Shown here piece by piece: positions 34,317 to 41,128 of a DNA stretch of 64,000 bases (position 1 is the stretch's first letter; every line of letters begins with the position of its first letter). The DNA lies in the NCBI RefSeq assembly GCF_048269545.1, contig NZ_JBLXIJ010000001.1, positions 620,001-684,000 on the forward strand. The letters run 5' to 3'. The stretch comes from Halpernia sp048269545 (GTDB taxonomy: Bacteria > Bacteroidota > Bacteroidia > Flavobacteriales > Weeksellaceae). A program made the translations under genes and the position numbers. The notes under the pieces were generated by a model. The model worked only from the letters and a program-made list of their open reading frames with translations. It was not told the DNA's origin and did no database searches.

Positions 34317-35597
34317 ATGTCTTATTTATTTACTTCGGAATCCGTTTCTGAAGGTCACCCAGATAAAGTTGCAGATCAAATTTCTGATGCATTGATTGAT
34401 AATTTTTTAGCTTTTGATAGAGAATCAAAAGTTGCTTGCGAAACTTTAGTAACTACAGGATTAGTTGTTTTAGCAGGAGAAGTAAAATCTAAAGCTTATC
34501 TTGATGTGCAAGAAATTGCGAGAAATGTAATTAATGAAATTGGTTATACGAAGAGTGAATATAAGTTTAATGGAGAATCTTGTGGGATAATTTCTTCAAT
34601 TCATGAACAATCTTCAGACATTAATCAAGGTGTAGATCGTGTGAAAGGTGAAGCGGATTTTGAAACAAAAGCGAATTCACAAGGAGCAGGAGATCAAGGA
34701 ATGATGTTTGGTTATGCAACCAATGAAACAGAAAATTATATGCCTTTAGCTTTAGATTTAGCGCATACAATTTTAAAAGAATTATCTACGCTGAGAAAAA
34801 ATAATAATGCTATTAAATATCTTCGTCCAGATGCGAAAAGCCAAGTGACGATTGAATATTCTGATGATCATAAACCAGTTAGAATTGATAGTATTGTGAT
34901 TTCCACACAACATGATGATTTTGCTGCGGAAGAAGCAATGCTTTCTAAAATTAGAAAAGATTTAATTGAAATTTTAATACCGATTGTAAAAGAAAAACAA
35001 AAACCAGAAATTCAGGAATTATTTAATGATGATATCAAATATCATATAAATCCAACAGGAATGTTTGTAATTGGCGGTCCACACGGAGATACAGGATTAA
35101 CTGGTAGAAAAATAATTGTTGATACTTATGGTGGAAAAGGCGCACACGGCGGTGGTGCATTTTCTGGAAAAGATCCTTCCAAAGTAGATAGAAGTGCAGC
35201 TTATGCAACAAGACATATTGCAAAAAATTTAGTTGCAGCAGGAGTTGCAGACGAGGTTTTAGTTCAAATTTCTTACGCAATTGGTGTTGCAGAACCTTGC
35301 GGTTTATTTATTGATACTAATGGAACATCAAAAGTGAAATACACAGATGGAGAAATTGCAAAAAAAGTTCAAAAATTATTTGATTTAAGACCTTATGCTA
35401 TTGAGCAAAATCTAAAATTAAGAAATCCAATTTATCAAGAAACGGCTTCTTACGGTCACATGGGAAGAGATTATTATGTTGCAGATAAAACTTTTAAAAC
35501 GGTAACTGGTGAAGATTTTGTAGTAAAAGATTTAGAATTTTTCACTTGGGAAAAATTGGATAAAGTAGAAGAGATTAAGAAAGAATTTAATATTTAA
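34317..35597 (+). CDS. metK: S-adenosylmethionine synthetase
   Basis: Makes S-adenosylmethionine from methionine and ATP. 426 residues; SVSEGHPDKVADQISDA at the start, GAGDQGMMFGYATNET, the P-loop-like GGPHGDTGLTGRKIIVDTYG, GGGAFSGKDPSKVDRSAAY and a C-terminal HMGRD. The long 5' leader carries a SAM-II riboswitch, so the product should feed back on expression. A strong terminator follows the gene. Confidence 0.98.
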   Translation: MSYLFTSESVSEGHPDKVADQISDALIDNFLAFDRESKVACETLVTTGLVVLAGEVKSKAYLDVQEIARNVINEIGYTKSEYKFNGESCGIISSIHEQSSDINQGVDRVKGEADFETKANSQGAGDQGMMFGYATNETENYMPLALDLAHTILKELSTLRKNNNAIKYLRPDAKSQVTIEYSDDHKPVRIDSIVISTQHDDFAAEEAMLSKIRKDLIEILIPIVKEKQKPEIQELFNDDIKYHINPTGMFVIGGPHGDTGLTGRKIIVDTYGGKGAHGGGAFSGKDPSKVDRSAAYATRHIAKNLVAAGVADEVLVQISYAIGVAEPCGLFIDTNGTSKVKYTDGEIAKKVQKLFDLRPYAIEQNLKLRNPIYQETASYGHMGRDYYVADKTFKTVTGEDFVVKDLEFFTWEKLDKVEEIKKEFNI

Positions 35598-35604
35598 AAT
35601 AAAT

Positions 35605-35639
35605 ACAGCTTTATGACACTTCATAAAGCTGTTTTTTTT
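35605..35639 (+). terminator. intrinsic terminator of metK
   Basis: A perfect 12-bp stem, ACAGCTTTATGA / TCATAAAGCTGT (35605-35616, 35621-35632), loop CACT and a long T run. Confidence 0.95.
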
Positions 35640-35667
35640 ATATTCGTTTTTAATTATATTACCAACA

Positions 35668-36153
35668 ATGGCAAAGCGTTTAATTTTAGTTTTAAGTTTT
35701 ATTTTTATCGGGCAAATTACAAAGGCACAACTCACGACTTATACTATGTTGCAAGCTGGTTATGTTTATCAAAATCAGAGTTTTGCGGAATTGGGAGGTC
35801 GTTTTTTATTTTTAAATAATGATAATGTAATTTATAGATTAGGCGCTTCTGCAATGATAGGAAGTGCAAATTCAAAAATTGCTGTTTTGCCTAAACTGCA
35901 AGGAGATATTTTACTGAATTTTGAGAAAAACGTAGATCTTTATCATGCTTATTATTTTTTAGCAGGAGCGGAAGTAACTTCAAAATATTTTGCACCTAAA
36001 TTGGGTGTTTCATTATTTGGAATTGTAGATTTGAGTGGCGGTTACGCTTTTCCGATGAGTAACAAAACTTTTAATGGAAAGGATTTAAAAGGATTCAATC
36101 TTAATTTCACCGTTAATTTACCTTTTTTATTGTTGCGAGATTTATTAAAATAA
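35668..36153 (+). CDS. exported protein of unknown function, possible small beta barrel
   Basis: 161 residues with a clear signal peptide (LILVLSFIFIGQITKAQ). The mature part alternates short amphipathic strands and glycines (TMLQAGYVYQNQSFAELGGR, GASAMIGSANSKIAVLPKLQ, GVSLFGIVDLSGGYAFPM), as in small outer-membrane barrels. No family recognised. It stands alone after the metK terminator. Confidence 0.6.
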   Translation: MAKRLILVLSFIFIGQITKAQLTTYTMLQAGYVYQNQSFAELGGRFLFLNNDNVIYRLGASAMIGSANSKIAVLPKLQGDILLNFEKNVDLYHAYYFLAGAEVTSKYFAPKLGVSLFGIVDLSGGYAFPMSNKTFNGKDLKGFNLNFTVNLPFLLLRDLLK

Positions 36154-36265
36154 AGTTAAAAACTTACAGATATTTTATTATTTTTAACAAAGTATTAACT
36201 TTTTTTATTACTTTTACCATCAATTAAATATTCATCTATCGCATAATTTTACTTTTTAATTACCA

Positions 36266-36299
36266 GAAAACGTTTTTCACACGCGAAGTGTGGAAAGTT
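36266..36299 (+). terminator. strong hairpin before the sigma factor gene
   Basis: AAAACGTTTTTCACAC pairs with GTGTGGAAAGTTTTT through a GCGAA loop, with a bulge and wobble. It lies 175 bp or less after the upstream gene and 29 bp before the sigma factor start. It could terminate the upstream transcript or act in the sigma factor leader. Confidence 0.55.
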
Positions 36300-36327
36300 T
36301 TTGGGTCATAATTTAAAAAGAAAAATA

Positions 36328-36918
36328 ATGAATACTTATACCGATAGTCAATTAATTGATTCCTACCAAAATGGTTGTGAGAAATCTCTCGGCTTTCTTA
36401 TTAACCGCCATCAAAAAGATCTTTACACCTATATTTTTTATAAATTAATGGATGATGATCTTGCAAATGATATTTTCCAAGATACTTTCATGAAAATTAT
36501 AGTTAAGTTGAAAGAAGGAGGCTATAACGATCAAGGAAAATTTATACTTTGGGCAAAAAGAATTGCGCACAATTTAATAATAGATCATTATCGTTTAATT
36601 TCAAAACATAAAAAAGTCTCTGAAACTACATATGATAATGAAGAATATTCCATTTTTGATATGTTACAAGTGCAAGATGAAAATATTGAAGAAAAAATTA
36701 TCTCAGAACAAATAAACTCAGATTTACTTAGTCTTTTAGTGCATCTACCAGAAAATCAACAAGAAGTAATTAAACTTCGTTTTTTTGACGGTTTAAGTTT
36801 TAAAGAAATTGCAGATCAAACAGATTCGAGTATTAATACAACTCTGGGAAGAGTGAGATATGCTTTGATTAATTTGAGAAAAATAATGGAAGAAAAAAAT
36901 ATTATTTTAACCAGATAA
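36328..36918 (+). CDS. sigma-70 family (ECF-like) RNA polymerase sigma factor
   Basis: 196 residues from ATG 36328; a longer frame from TTG 36301 lies in the hairpin tail and is rejected. Region 2: LGFLINRHQKDLYTYIFYKL, DDDLANDIFQDTFMKI, KFILWAKRIAHNLIIDHYR. Region 4: LPENQQEVIKLRFFDGLSFK and TDSSINTTLGRVRYALINL. No anti-sigma gene is adjacent. A 44-codon gene follows 54 bp later. Target promoters unknown. Confidence 0.9.
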   Translation: MNTYTDSQLIDSYQNGCEKSLGFLINRHQKDLYTYIFYKLMDDDLANDIFQDTFMKIIVKLKEGGYNDQGKFILWAKRIAHNLIIDHYRLISKHKKVSETTYDNEEYSIFDMLQVQDENIEEKIISEQINSDLLSLLVHLPENQQEVIKLRFFDGLSFKEIADQTDSSINTTLGRVRYALINLRKIMEEKNIILTR

Positions 36919-36972
36919 CAATATTTTTTAAATGCTTGCGTTTTAAATTTAAATTAAAAAAAACAAAAGCCT

Positions 36973-37107
36973 ATGAAAAATCTTGACACTTTAAAAACTA
37001 CAACTTTTAATCCTAAAAAAGAAACGGTCTCATTCTTACTTCAATTCTCAAAAAGTATGACCATTCTAAAAACAAAGAAAAAAAAATACTTGATTTCTAA
37101 GAATTAA
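36973..37107 (+). CDS. 44-residue protein next to the sigma factor, function unknown
   Basis: ATG 36973 to TAA 37105-37107 encodes MKNLDTLKTTTFNPKKETVS, then FLLQFSKSMTILKTKKKK and YLISKN. It is too short for usual gene finders. Its composition (hydrophobic FLLQFSKSM centre, basic end) is protein-like rather than random, and I recall similar short genes after sigma factors in Chryseobacterium. It could be a sigma factor partner; unproven. Confidence 0.5.
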   Translation: MKNLDTLKTTTFNPKKETVSFLLQFSKSMTILKTKKKKYLISKN

Positions 37108-37137
37108 ACCGAAGCAAAAACCTTAAATTTGTGCCCT

Positions 37138-37833
37138 ATGAAAATACGGCACATTTTTTTTGATTTAGACAATACACTTTGGGATCACCGCAAAAATGCA
37201 AGACTAACTTTAGGTATTCTTTTTAAAAGATATCAAGTTGAAGAACTTCATCAAATTAGTTTTGAAGATTTCCACACAGCGTATGATTTTATAAATGAAG
37301 ATTTGTGGGCAAAAATCCGGGATGAAAAAATTGATAAAGAATATCTTAGAAAACACCGGTTTTATGATTCTTTTTTGAAATTTGAAATTGATGATTTTGC
37401 TTTGTCTCAAAAGTTTGAAAACCAATTTTTAGATGAAATTATAGCCTTCAATGAAGTTGTGCCCGGAAGTATTGAAATTTTAGATTATTTAAAATCTAAA
37501 AATTATATGCTTCATATTATTACCAATGGTTTCCATGAAGTGACACATCGAAAAATTGATGGAGCAAAACTCACCAAATATTTTGAAACCGTTACTTCTG
37601 CCGATGAAGTTGGTGTGAGAAAGCCAAATCCGAAAATTTTTGATTTCGCTTTAAAATTAGCAAATGCTGAAAAAGAAGAATCAATTTTAATAGGTGATGA
37701 TTGGATTGCAGATTTTCTTGGCGCTCAAAATTATGGTTTAGACGTGATTTTCTTTGATGTTTTTAAAGAAAAGCAGGCTTTAAATGATATTAAAAGAATT
37801 GAAAATTTAATTGAAATAAAAGATTATTTATAA
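37138..37833 (+). CDS. HAD-superfamily hydrolase, YjjG-like nucleotidase
   Basis: 231 residues from ATG 37138. HAD motif I HIFFDLDNTLWDHRKNA, motif II IITNGFHEVTHRKI, motif III/Lys VGVRKPNPKIFDFAL, motif IV ILIGDDWIADFLGAQNYG. The cap domain and the DNTLWD motif resemble YjjG, a house-cleaning pyrimidine nucleotidase. The TAAATTTG -7 box ends only 6 bases before the ATG, so the mRNA is likely leaderless. Confidence 0.88.
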   Translation: MKIRHIFFDLDNTLWDHRKNARLTLGILFKRYQVEELHQISFEDFHTAYDFINEDLWAKIRDEKIDKEYLRKHRFYDSFLKFEIDDFALSQKFENQFLDEIIAFNEVVPGSIEILDYLKSKNYMLHIITNGFHEVTHRKIDGAKLTKYFETVTSADEVGVRKPNPKIFDFALKLANAEKEESILIGDDWIADFLGAQNYGLDVIFFDVFKEKQALNDIKRIENLIEIKDYL

Positions 37834-37840
37834 AAAAATA

Positions 37841-37877
37841 CCACTAATGCCATAATTTTATATTAGTGCATTCGTGG
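37841..37877. repeat. inverted repeat between convergent genes
   Basis: CACTAAT (37842-37848) and ATTAGTG (37862-37868), with an adjoining GCATTCGTGGC. It lies between two convergent stop codons and could serve as a bidirectional terminator or be a dispersed repeat. Confidence 0.4.
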
Positions 37878-37898
37878 CAATTAAATTTCACTTTAAAT

Positions 37899-38867
37899 TT
37901 AAACTCCCAAACTTTCTCTCACTCTTTTTAAAGTTTCTGCCGCAATCTTTTTGGTTTTTGCTGCGCCTTCATTTAGTTTCGCTTCCAATTCTGGGAGATT
38001 GTTCAAGTAATAATTGAACAACTCTCTTTCTTTGGAATATTTTTTTAAAATTAAATTTAATAATTCATTTTTTGCGTGTCCGTAACCAAAATTACCTGCA
38101 AGGTATTTTTGTTTTAAACTTTCAGTTTCTTCTGCAGAAGCAATTAATTTAAAAATAGCAAAAACTTTATCTGTTTCCGGGTCTTTTGGTTCTTCTAAAG
38201 TTTTAGAATCGGTTTCTATAGACATTATCTGCTTTTTCAAATCTTTTTCTGGTAAGAAAATATTGATAATATTTCCACGAGATTTTGACATTTTTTGTCC
38301 GTCAATTCCAGGAACATATTTAGTGTCTTCTTGTAATTCTGCTTGTGGTAAAACAAAAATATCACCCATTTGATTGTTAAATCTTGCGCCCATGTCGCGC
38401 GCCATTTCCAAATGTTGCAATTGATCTTTTCCCACGGGAACAATTTCTGCGTCATACAATAAAATATCTGCAGCCATTAGAACAGGATAAGTGAAAAGAC
38501 CTGCGTTTACATCGTCCAAGCGATCGGCTTTATCTTTAAAACTGTGCGCTAAAGTCAGTCTTTGAAAAGGATAAAAACAAGATAAATACCAAGAAAGTTC
38601 TGTCACTTCTGGAATATCACTTTGTCTGTAAAAGAAAGTTTTTTCAGTATCCAATCCACAAGCGAGCCACGCTGCAGCAATTTCGTAAGTATTTTGTTTT
38701 AAGTTTTTTGCATTTTTAATTTGTGTTAAAGAATGCAGATTTGCGATAAACAAAAAAGATTCTGTATTAGAATTTTTTGATAATTCGATAGCGGGAATTA
38801 TGGCGCCCAAAAGGTTTCCTAAATGTGGCGTTCCAGTTGCTTGTATTCCGGTGAGGATTCTTGGCAT
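37899..38867 (-). CDS. trpS: tryptophanyl-tRNA synthetase
   Basis: Charges tRNA-Trp. 322 residues, class I: TGIQATGTPHLGNLLGA carries the HIGH-type signature (TPHLGN), and GQKMSKSRGNIINIF is the KMSKS loop. LPVGKDQLQHLEMARDM-like segment (VPVGKDQLQHLEMARD) is the family's dimer/tRNA region. Normal length. Follows the HepT toxin gene on the same strand after 30 bp. Confidence 0.97.
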   Translation of the reverse strand: MPRILTGIQATGTPHLGNLLGAIIPAIELSKNSNTESFLFIANLHSLTQIKNAKNLKQNTYEIAAAWLACGLDTEKTFFYRQSDIPEVTELSWYLSCFYPFQRLTLAHSFKDKADRLDDVNAGLFTYPVLMAADILLYDAEIVPVGKDQLQHLEMARDMGARFNNQMGDIFVLPQAELQEDTKYVPGIDGQKMSKSRGNIINIFLPEKDLKKQIMSIETDSKTLEEPKDPETDKVFAIFKLIASAEETESLKQKYLAGNFGYGHAKNELLNLILKKYSKERELFNYYLNNLPELEAKLNEGAAKTKKIAAETLKRVRESLGV

Positions 38868-38897
38868 TTTTTAGATTAATAGATGATTGATAAAAAA

Positions 38898-39245
38898 TTA
38901 TTTTAGACTAATTAAAATTTTAATTTCGGATTTTAATTTCGGTAAATGATTGATAATTACTGCCCAAATGTTTTCATCTGAAATACTATCATAAGCATGG
39001 ATTACCAAATTTCTTAAACCAATGATAGATGTTGCTTCCGAGATTTTGTCTAAATAATTTTTATCTTTTTTTATAATTTTATTTACTGCTTCACCAATAA
39101 TTTCCAAATCTCTTTCAATAGCACGTTTAAGCATCGTGTTTTGCTTATAAGCATTGAAATCTTTTGGCTTGTTTATAAAATAGGAATCTATTTCAGAAAT
39201 TGCAAAATCAATATCATAGAGATATTTTAGAATCTTTTCATCCAT
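38898..39245 (-). CDS. HepT-like HEPN RNase toxin (DUF86)
   Basis: 115 residues. The HEPN catalytic signature is GLRNLVIHAYD, an exact RX4HXY (Arg, four residues, His, Ala, Tyr). In studied systems the Tyr is AMPylated by the partner MntA and the RNase is then silent. The gene overlaps the MntA gene by 8 bp. Together they form a HepT/MntA toxin-antitoxin pair. Confidence 0.9.
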   Translation of the reverse strand: MDEKILKYLYDIDFAISEIDSYFINKPKDFNAYKQNTMLKRAIERDLEIIGEAVNKIIKKDKNYLDKISEATSIIGLRNLVIHAYDSISDENIWAVIINHLPKLKSEIKILISLK

Positions 39246-39537
39246 AAATAAGTTGTTTAGTTTTATTTATAGAATTAATTAGTATTGGGTTTTTTAAACT
39301 TTGAACCTCAACTAAATCAATTTTTCTATTAAATAATTTAGCTAGTTTTTCTTTTAATGAAAGATAATTATTAAAATAGTTAAATAAATCTTGGGTATTG
39401 AATTTTACTAGAAAATCAATGTCACTCTCTTTATGAAAGTTTTCTGAAAGCGAGGATCCAAATAAATAAAGATTTTCTACTTCATGTGTTTTACACAAAA
39501 TATTAAGTTCTTCATTATTTAAAATGGTGAGTTTCAT
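39238..39537 (-). CDS. MntA-like minimal nucleotidyltransferase antitoxin
   Basis: 99 residues from ATG 39537. Active-site pattern FGSSLSENFHKESDIDFLV (GSx10DxD) and a later DLVEV acidic strand. MntA-type enzymes transfer AMP to HepT to neutralise it. A longer frame to 39648 adds a hydrophobic stretch that reads through the lspA 3' end and is not plausible. Upstream of, and overlapping, hepT. Confidence 0.88.
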   Translation of the reverse strand: MKLTILNNEELNILCKTHEVENLYLFGSSLSENFHKESDIDFLVKFNTQDLFNYFNNYLSLKEKLAKLFNRKIDLVEVQSLKNPILINSINKTKQLIYG

Positions 39538-39589
39538 TAAACAAAAATAGTGAAATAAATTAGGTATTGAAATGTAGAGGAAGATTTTC

Positions 39590-40228
39590 CTAAAACTCCA
39601 AACCGTGAGGAAATGCTTTTTTTCTAAATATAAATAAAAAAGCGGCACCTATTGTAATTGCTGCATCTGCGACATTAAAAATATATTTAAAAAACTCAAT
39701 ATGCGTTCCGCCGATTAACGGCCAATTTTCGGGAACATTCCAATTTACAAGTGGAAAATGAAACATATCTACAACGCAACCTTTCATGAAAGTAGAATAA
39801 CCGTGACCAAATTGAGTGAGTTTTGAAACGCCATCATAATCAATCCATCTTCCAATACTTTCTTCGAAAACGGTTCCAGAATCAAAAATTAATCCGTAAA
39901 ACATGCCGTCAATTAAATTACCAATTGCCCCTGCAAAAATGATGGACATTGGAATAATTAGATAGTTGGAAGCGCCTTCTTTCAGCCATTTTCTAAATAA
40001 ATAAATCATTCCACCAATAAGAATTAATCTTACTAAAACTAAGAAATATTTACCAATTAATCCGCCGAAATGAAAACCGTACGCCATTCCAGGATTTTCT
40101 ACAAAAGTCAGTTTAAAACCAGGAAATATATCTTGCGATTCGCCGAGAAAAAAATGAGTTTTAATATAATATTTGGTGAGTTGATCAATTAATAGAATCA
40201 CAATTGTGATGATGGCAATTTTCTTCAT
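39590..40228 (-). CDS. lspA: lipoprotein signal peptidase (signal peptidase II)
   Basis: Cleaves prolipoprotein signal peptides in the inner membrane. 212 residues, four membrane helices: IAIITIVILLIDQLTKYYI, then NPGMAYGF. Catalytic Asp motifs are in GAIGNLIDGMFYG (first) and FNVADAAITIGA (second). The long loop between them (about 60 residues) is typical of Bacteroidetes LspA, which is longer than the E. coli form. It starts 1 bp after the DUF2683-like gene. Confidence 0.96.
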   Translation of the reverse strand: MKKIAIITIVILLIDQLTKYYIKTHFFLGESQDIFPGFKLTFVENPGMAYGFHFGGLIGKYFLVLVRLILIGGMIYLFRKWLKEGASNYLIIPMSIIFAGAIGNLIDGMFYGLIFDSGTVFEESIGRWIDYDGVSKLTQFGHGYSTFMKGCVVDMFHFPLVNWNVPENWPLIGGTHIEFFKYIFNVADAAITIGAAFLFIFRKKAFPHGLEF

Positions 40229-40229
40229 T

Positions 40230-40415
40230 TTATCCTTTTGGTTTTGATTTTCTCACAATTTTTTCTACCTTTTTATCCTGCAATTTTTTTACAGTTTTTT
40301 GGTTGTGAAAAGTATTTTTGTGAAACTTTTCAAATTCTATATTCATATCTTTTAATACGGTTTTCACAGCTTGAAGCTCCATCGCATTTTTGGTATGTAC
40401 AATTATAGATTCCAT
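40230..40415 (-). CDS. 61-residue DUF2683-like protein
   Basis: Small basic protein: MESIIVHTKNAMELQAVKTV, then LKDMNIEFEKF, and a Lys-rich end. The start and charge pattern resemble DUF2683 proteins, which often occur singly in Bacteroidetes and look like antitoxin-type ribbons. No toxin partner is visible. It sits directly before lspA (1 bp) and 12 bp after the broken DUF6576-like gene, within the ileS-to-lspA operon. Confidence 0.65.
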   Translation of the reverse strand: MESIIVHTKNAMELQAVKTVLKDMNIEFEKFHKNTFHNQKTVKKLQDKKVEKIVRKSKPKG

Positions 40416-40427
40416 TTTTTTGAATGT

Positions 40428-40673
40428 TTATTTTTTTGATAGTTCATCTAGACGTTTTTGGTCTTTTTCAGATAAATCGTTTAAGCCGTTTTTACCTATT
40501 TTAGAAAGTTAAACGTCAATTTCTTTTTCTTTTTCTCGTCGCTCAGAATTATATTGATCATCCATTGTATAGCTACTTTTAATTTTTTCGTGATGAGTTT
40601 TAGAAAATTTATTTCTGAAAAAATACACAAAAATAAGTAGCGCTATAATGAAAAGTATAATAGATTCTGTCAT
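40428..40673 (-). pseudogene. DUF6576-like small membrane protein interrupted by an in-frame stop
   Basis: ATG 40673 opens a frame with one membrane helix (SIILFIIALLIFVYFF), then TMDDQYNSERREKEKEIDV, and meets TAA at 40509-40511. The same frame continues LSKIGKNGLNDLSEKDQKRL to a second stop at 40428-40430. The second part matches the usual end of this family (SKI.KNG...LSEK....LDELSK) as remembered. A single TTA-to-TAA change would explain it. Either a recent nonsense mutation or a sequencing error. Confidence 0.6.
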
Positions 40674-40687
40674 CTAAAATAAAGAAA

Positions 40688-41068
40688 TTATCTCTGCATA
40701 TTTTTCGCTTCTATGCTTAGAGTCGCATGTGGAACAGCTTTCAATCGATCTTTAGCAATTAATTTTCCGGTAACTCTACAAATGCCGTAGGTTTTATTTT
40801 GAATACGGATTAATGCATTTTTTAAATCGCGGACGAATTTCTCTTGTCTTCCTGCTAAAATTGCATTTTGTTCTTTACTTAAGGTTTCCGCACCTTCCTC
40901 AAAAGCTTTAAAAGTAGGAGAAGTATCATCTGTTCCATTATTTTGATCATTAATGAAACTTTCCCGAATCAGCATTAAATCTCTTTCCGCTTTATCTATT
41001 TTACTTTGTATAAGCGTTCTGAATTCCTCTAAATCTGCATCGCTATATCTTTGTCTATCTTCTGTCAT
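40688..41068 (-). CDS. TraR/DksA-family protein
   Basis: 126 residues with a coiled-coil N-terminal half (FRTLIQSKIDKAERDLMLIR), acidic loop (GTDDTSPTFKAFEEGAETLS), and the C-terminal module YGICRVTGKLIAKDRLKAVP. It has only one Cys, so the four-Cys zinc finger of classic DksA is lost. DksA-type proteins bind the RNA polymerase secondary channel in ppGpp responses; whether this one does is inferred. Between ileS and the small genes on the same strand. Confidence 0.85.
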   Translation of the reverse strand: MTEDRQRYSDADLEEFRTLIQSKIDKAERDLMLIRESFINDQNNGTDDTSPTFKAFEEGAETLSKEQNAILAGRQEKFVRDLKNALIRIQNKTYGICRVTGKLIAKDRLKAVPHATLSIEAKNMQR

Positions 41069-41128
41069 ATTCGTTATTTTTATTATAATTTTTAATAATC
41101 TTCTTTTAATTTTAAAATTATTAATTTC

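Noticed and set aside
39538..39648. 37-codon N-terminal extension of the MntA-like protein
   Set aside because: It would run into the end of lspA and adds a hydrophobic stretch absent from the family.
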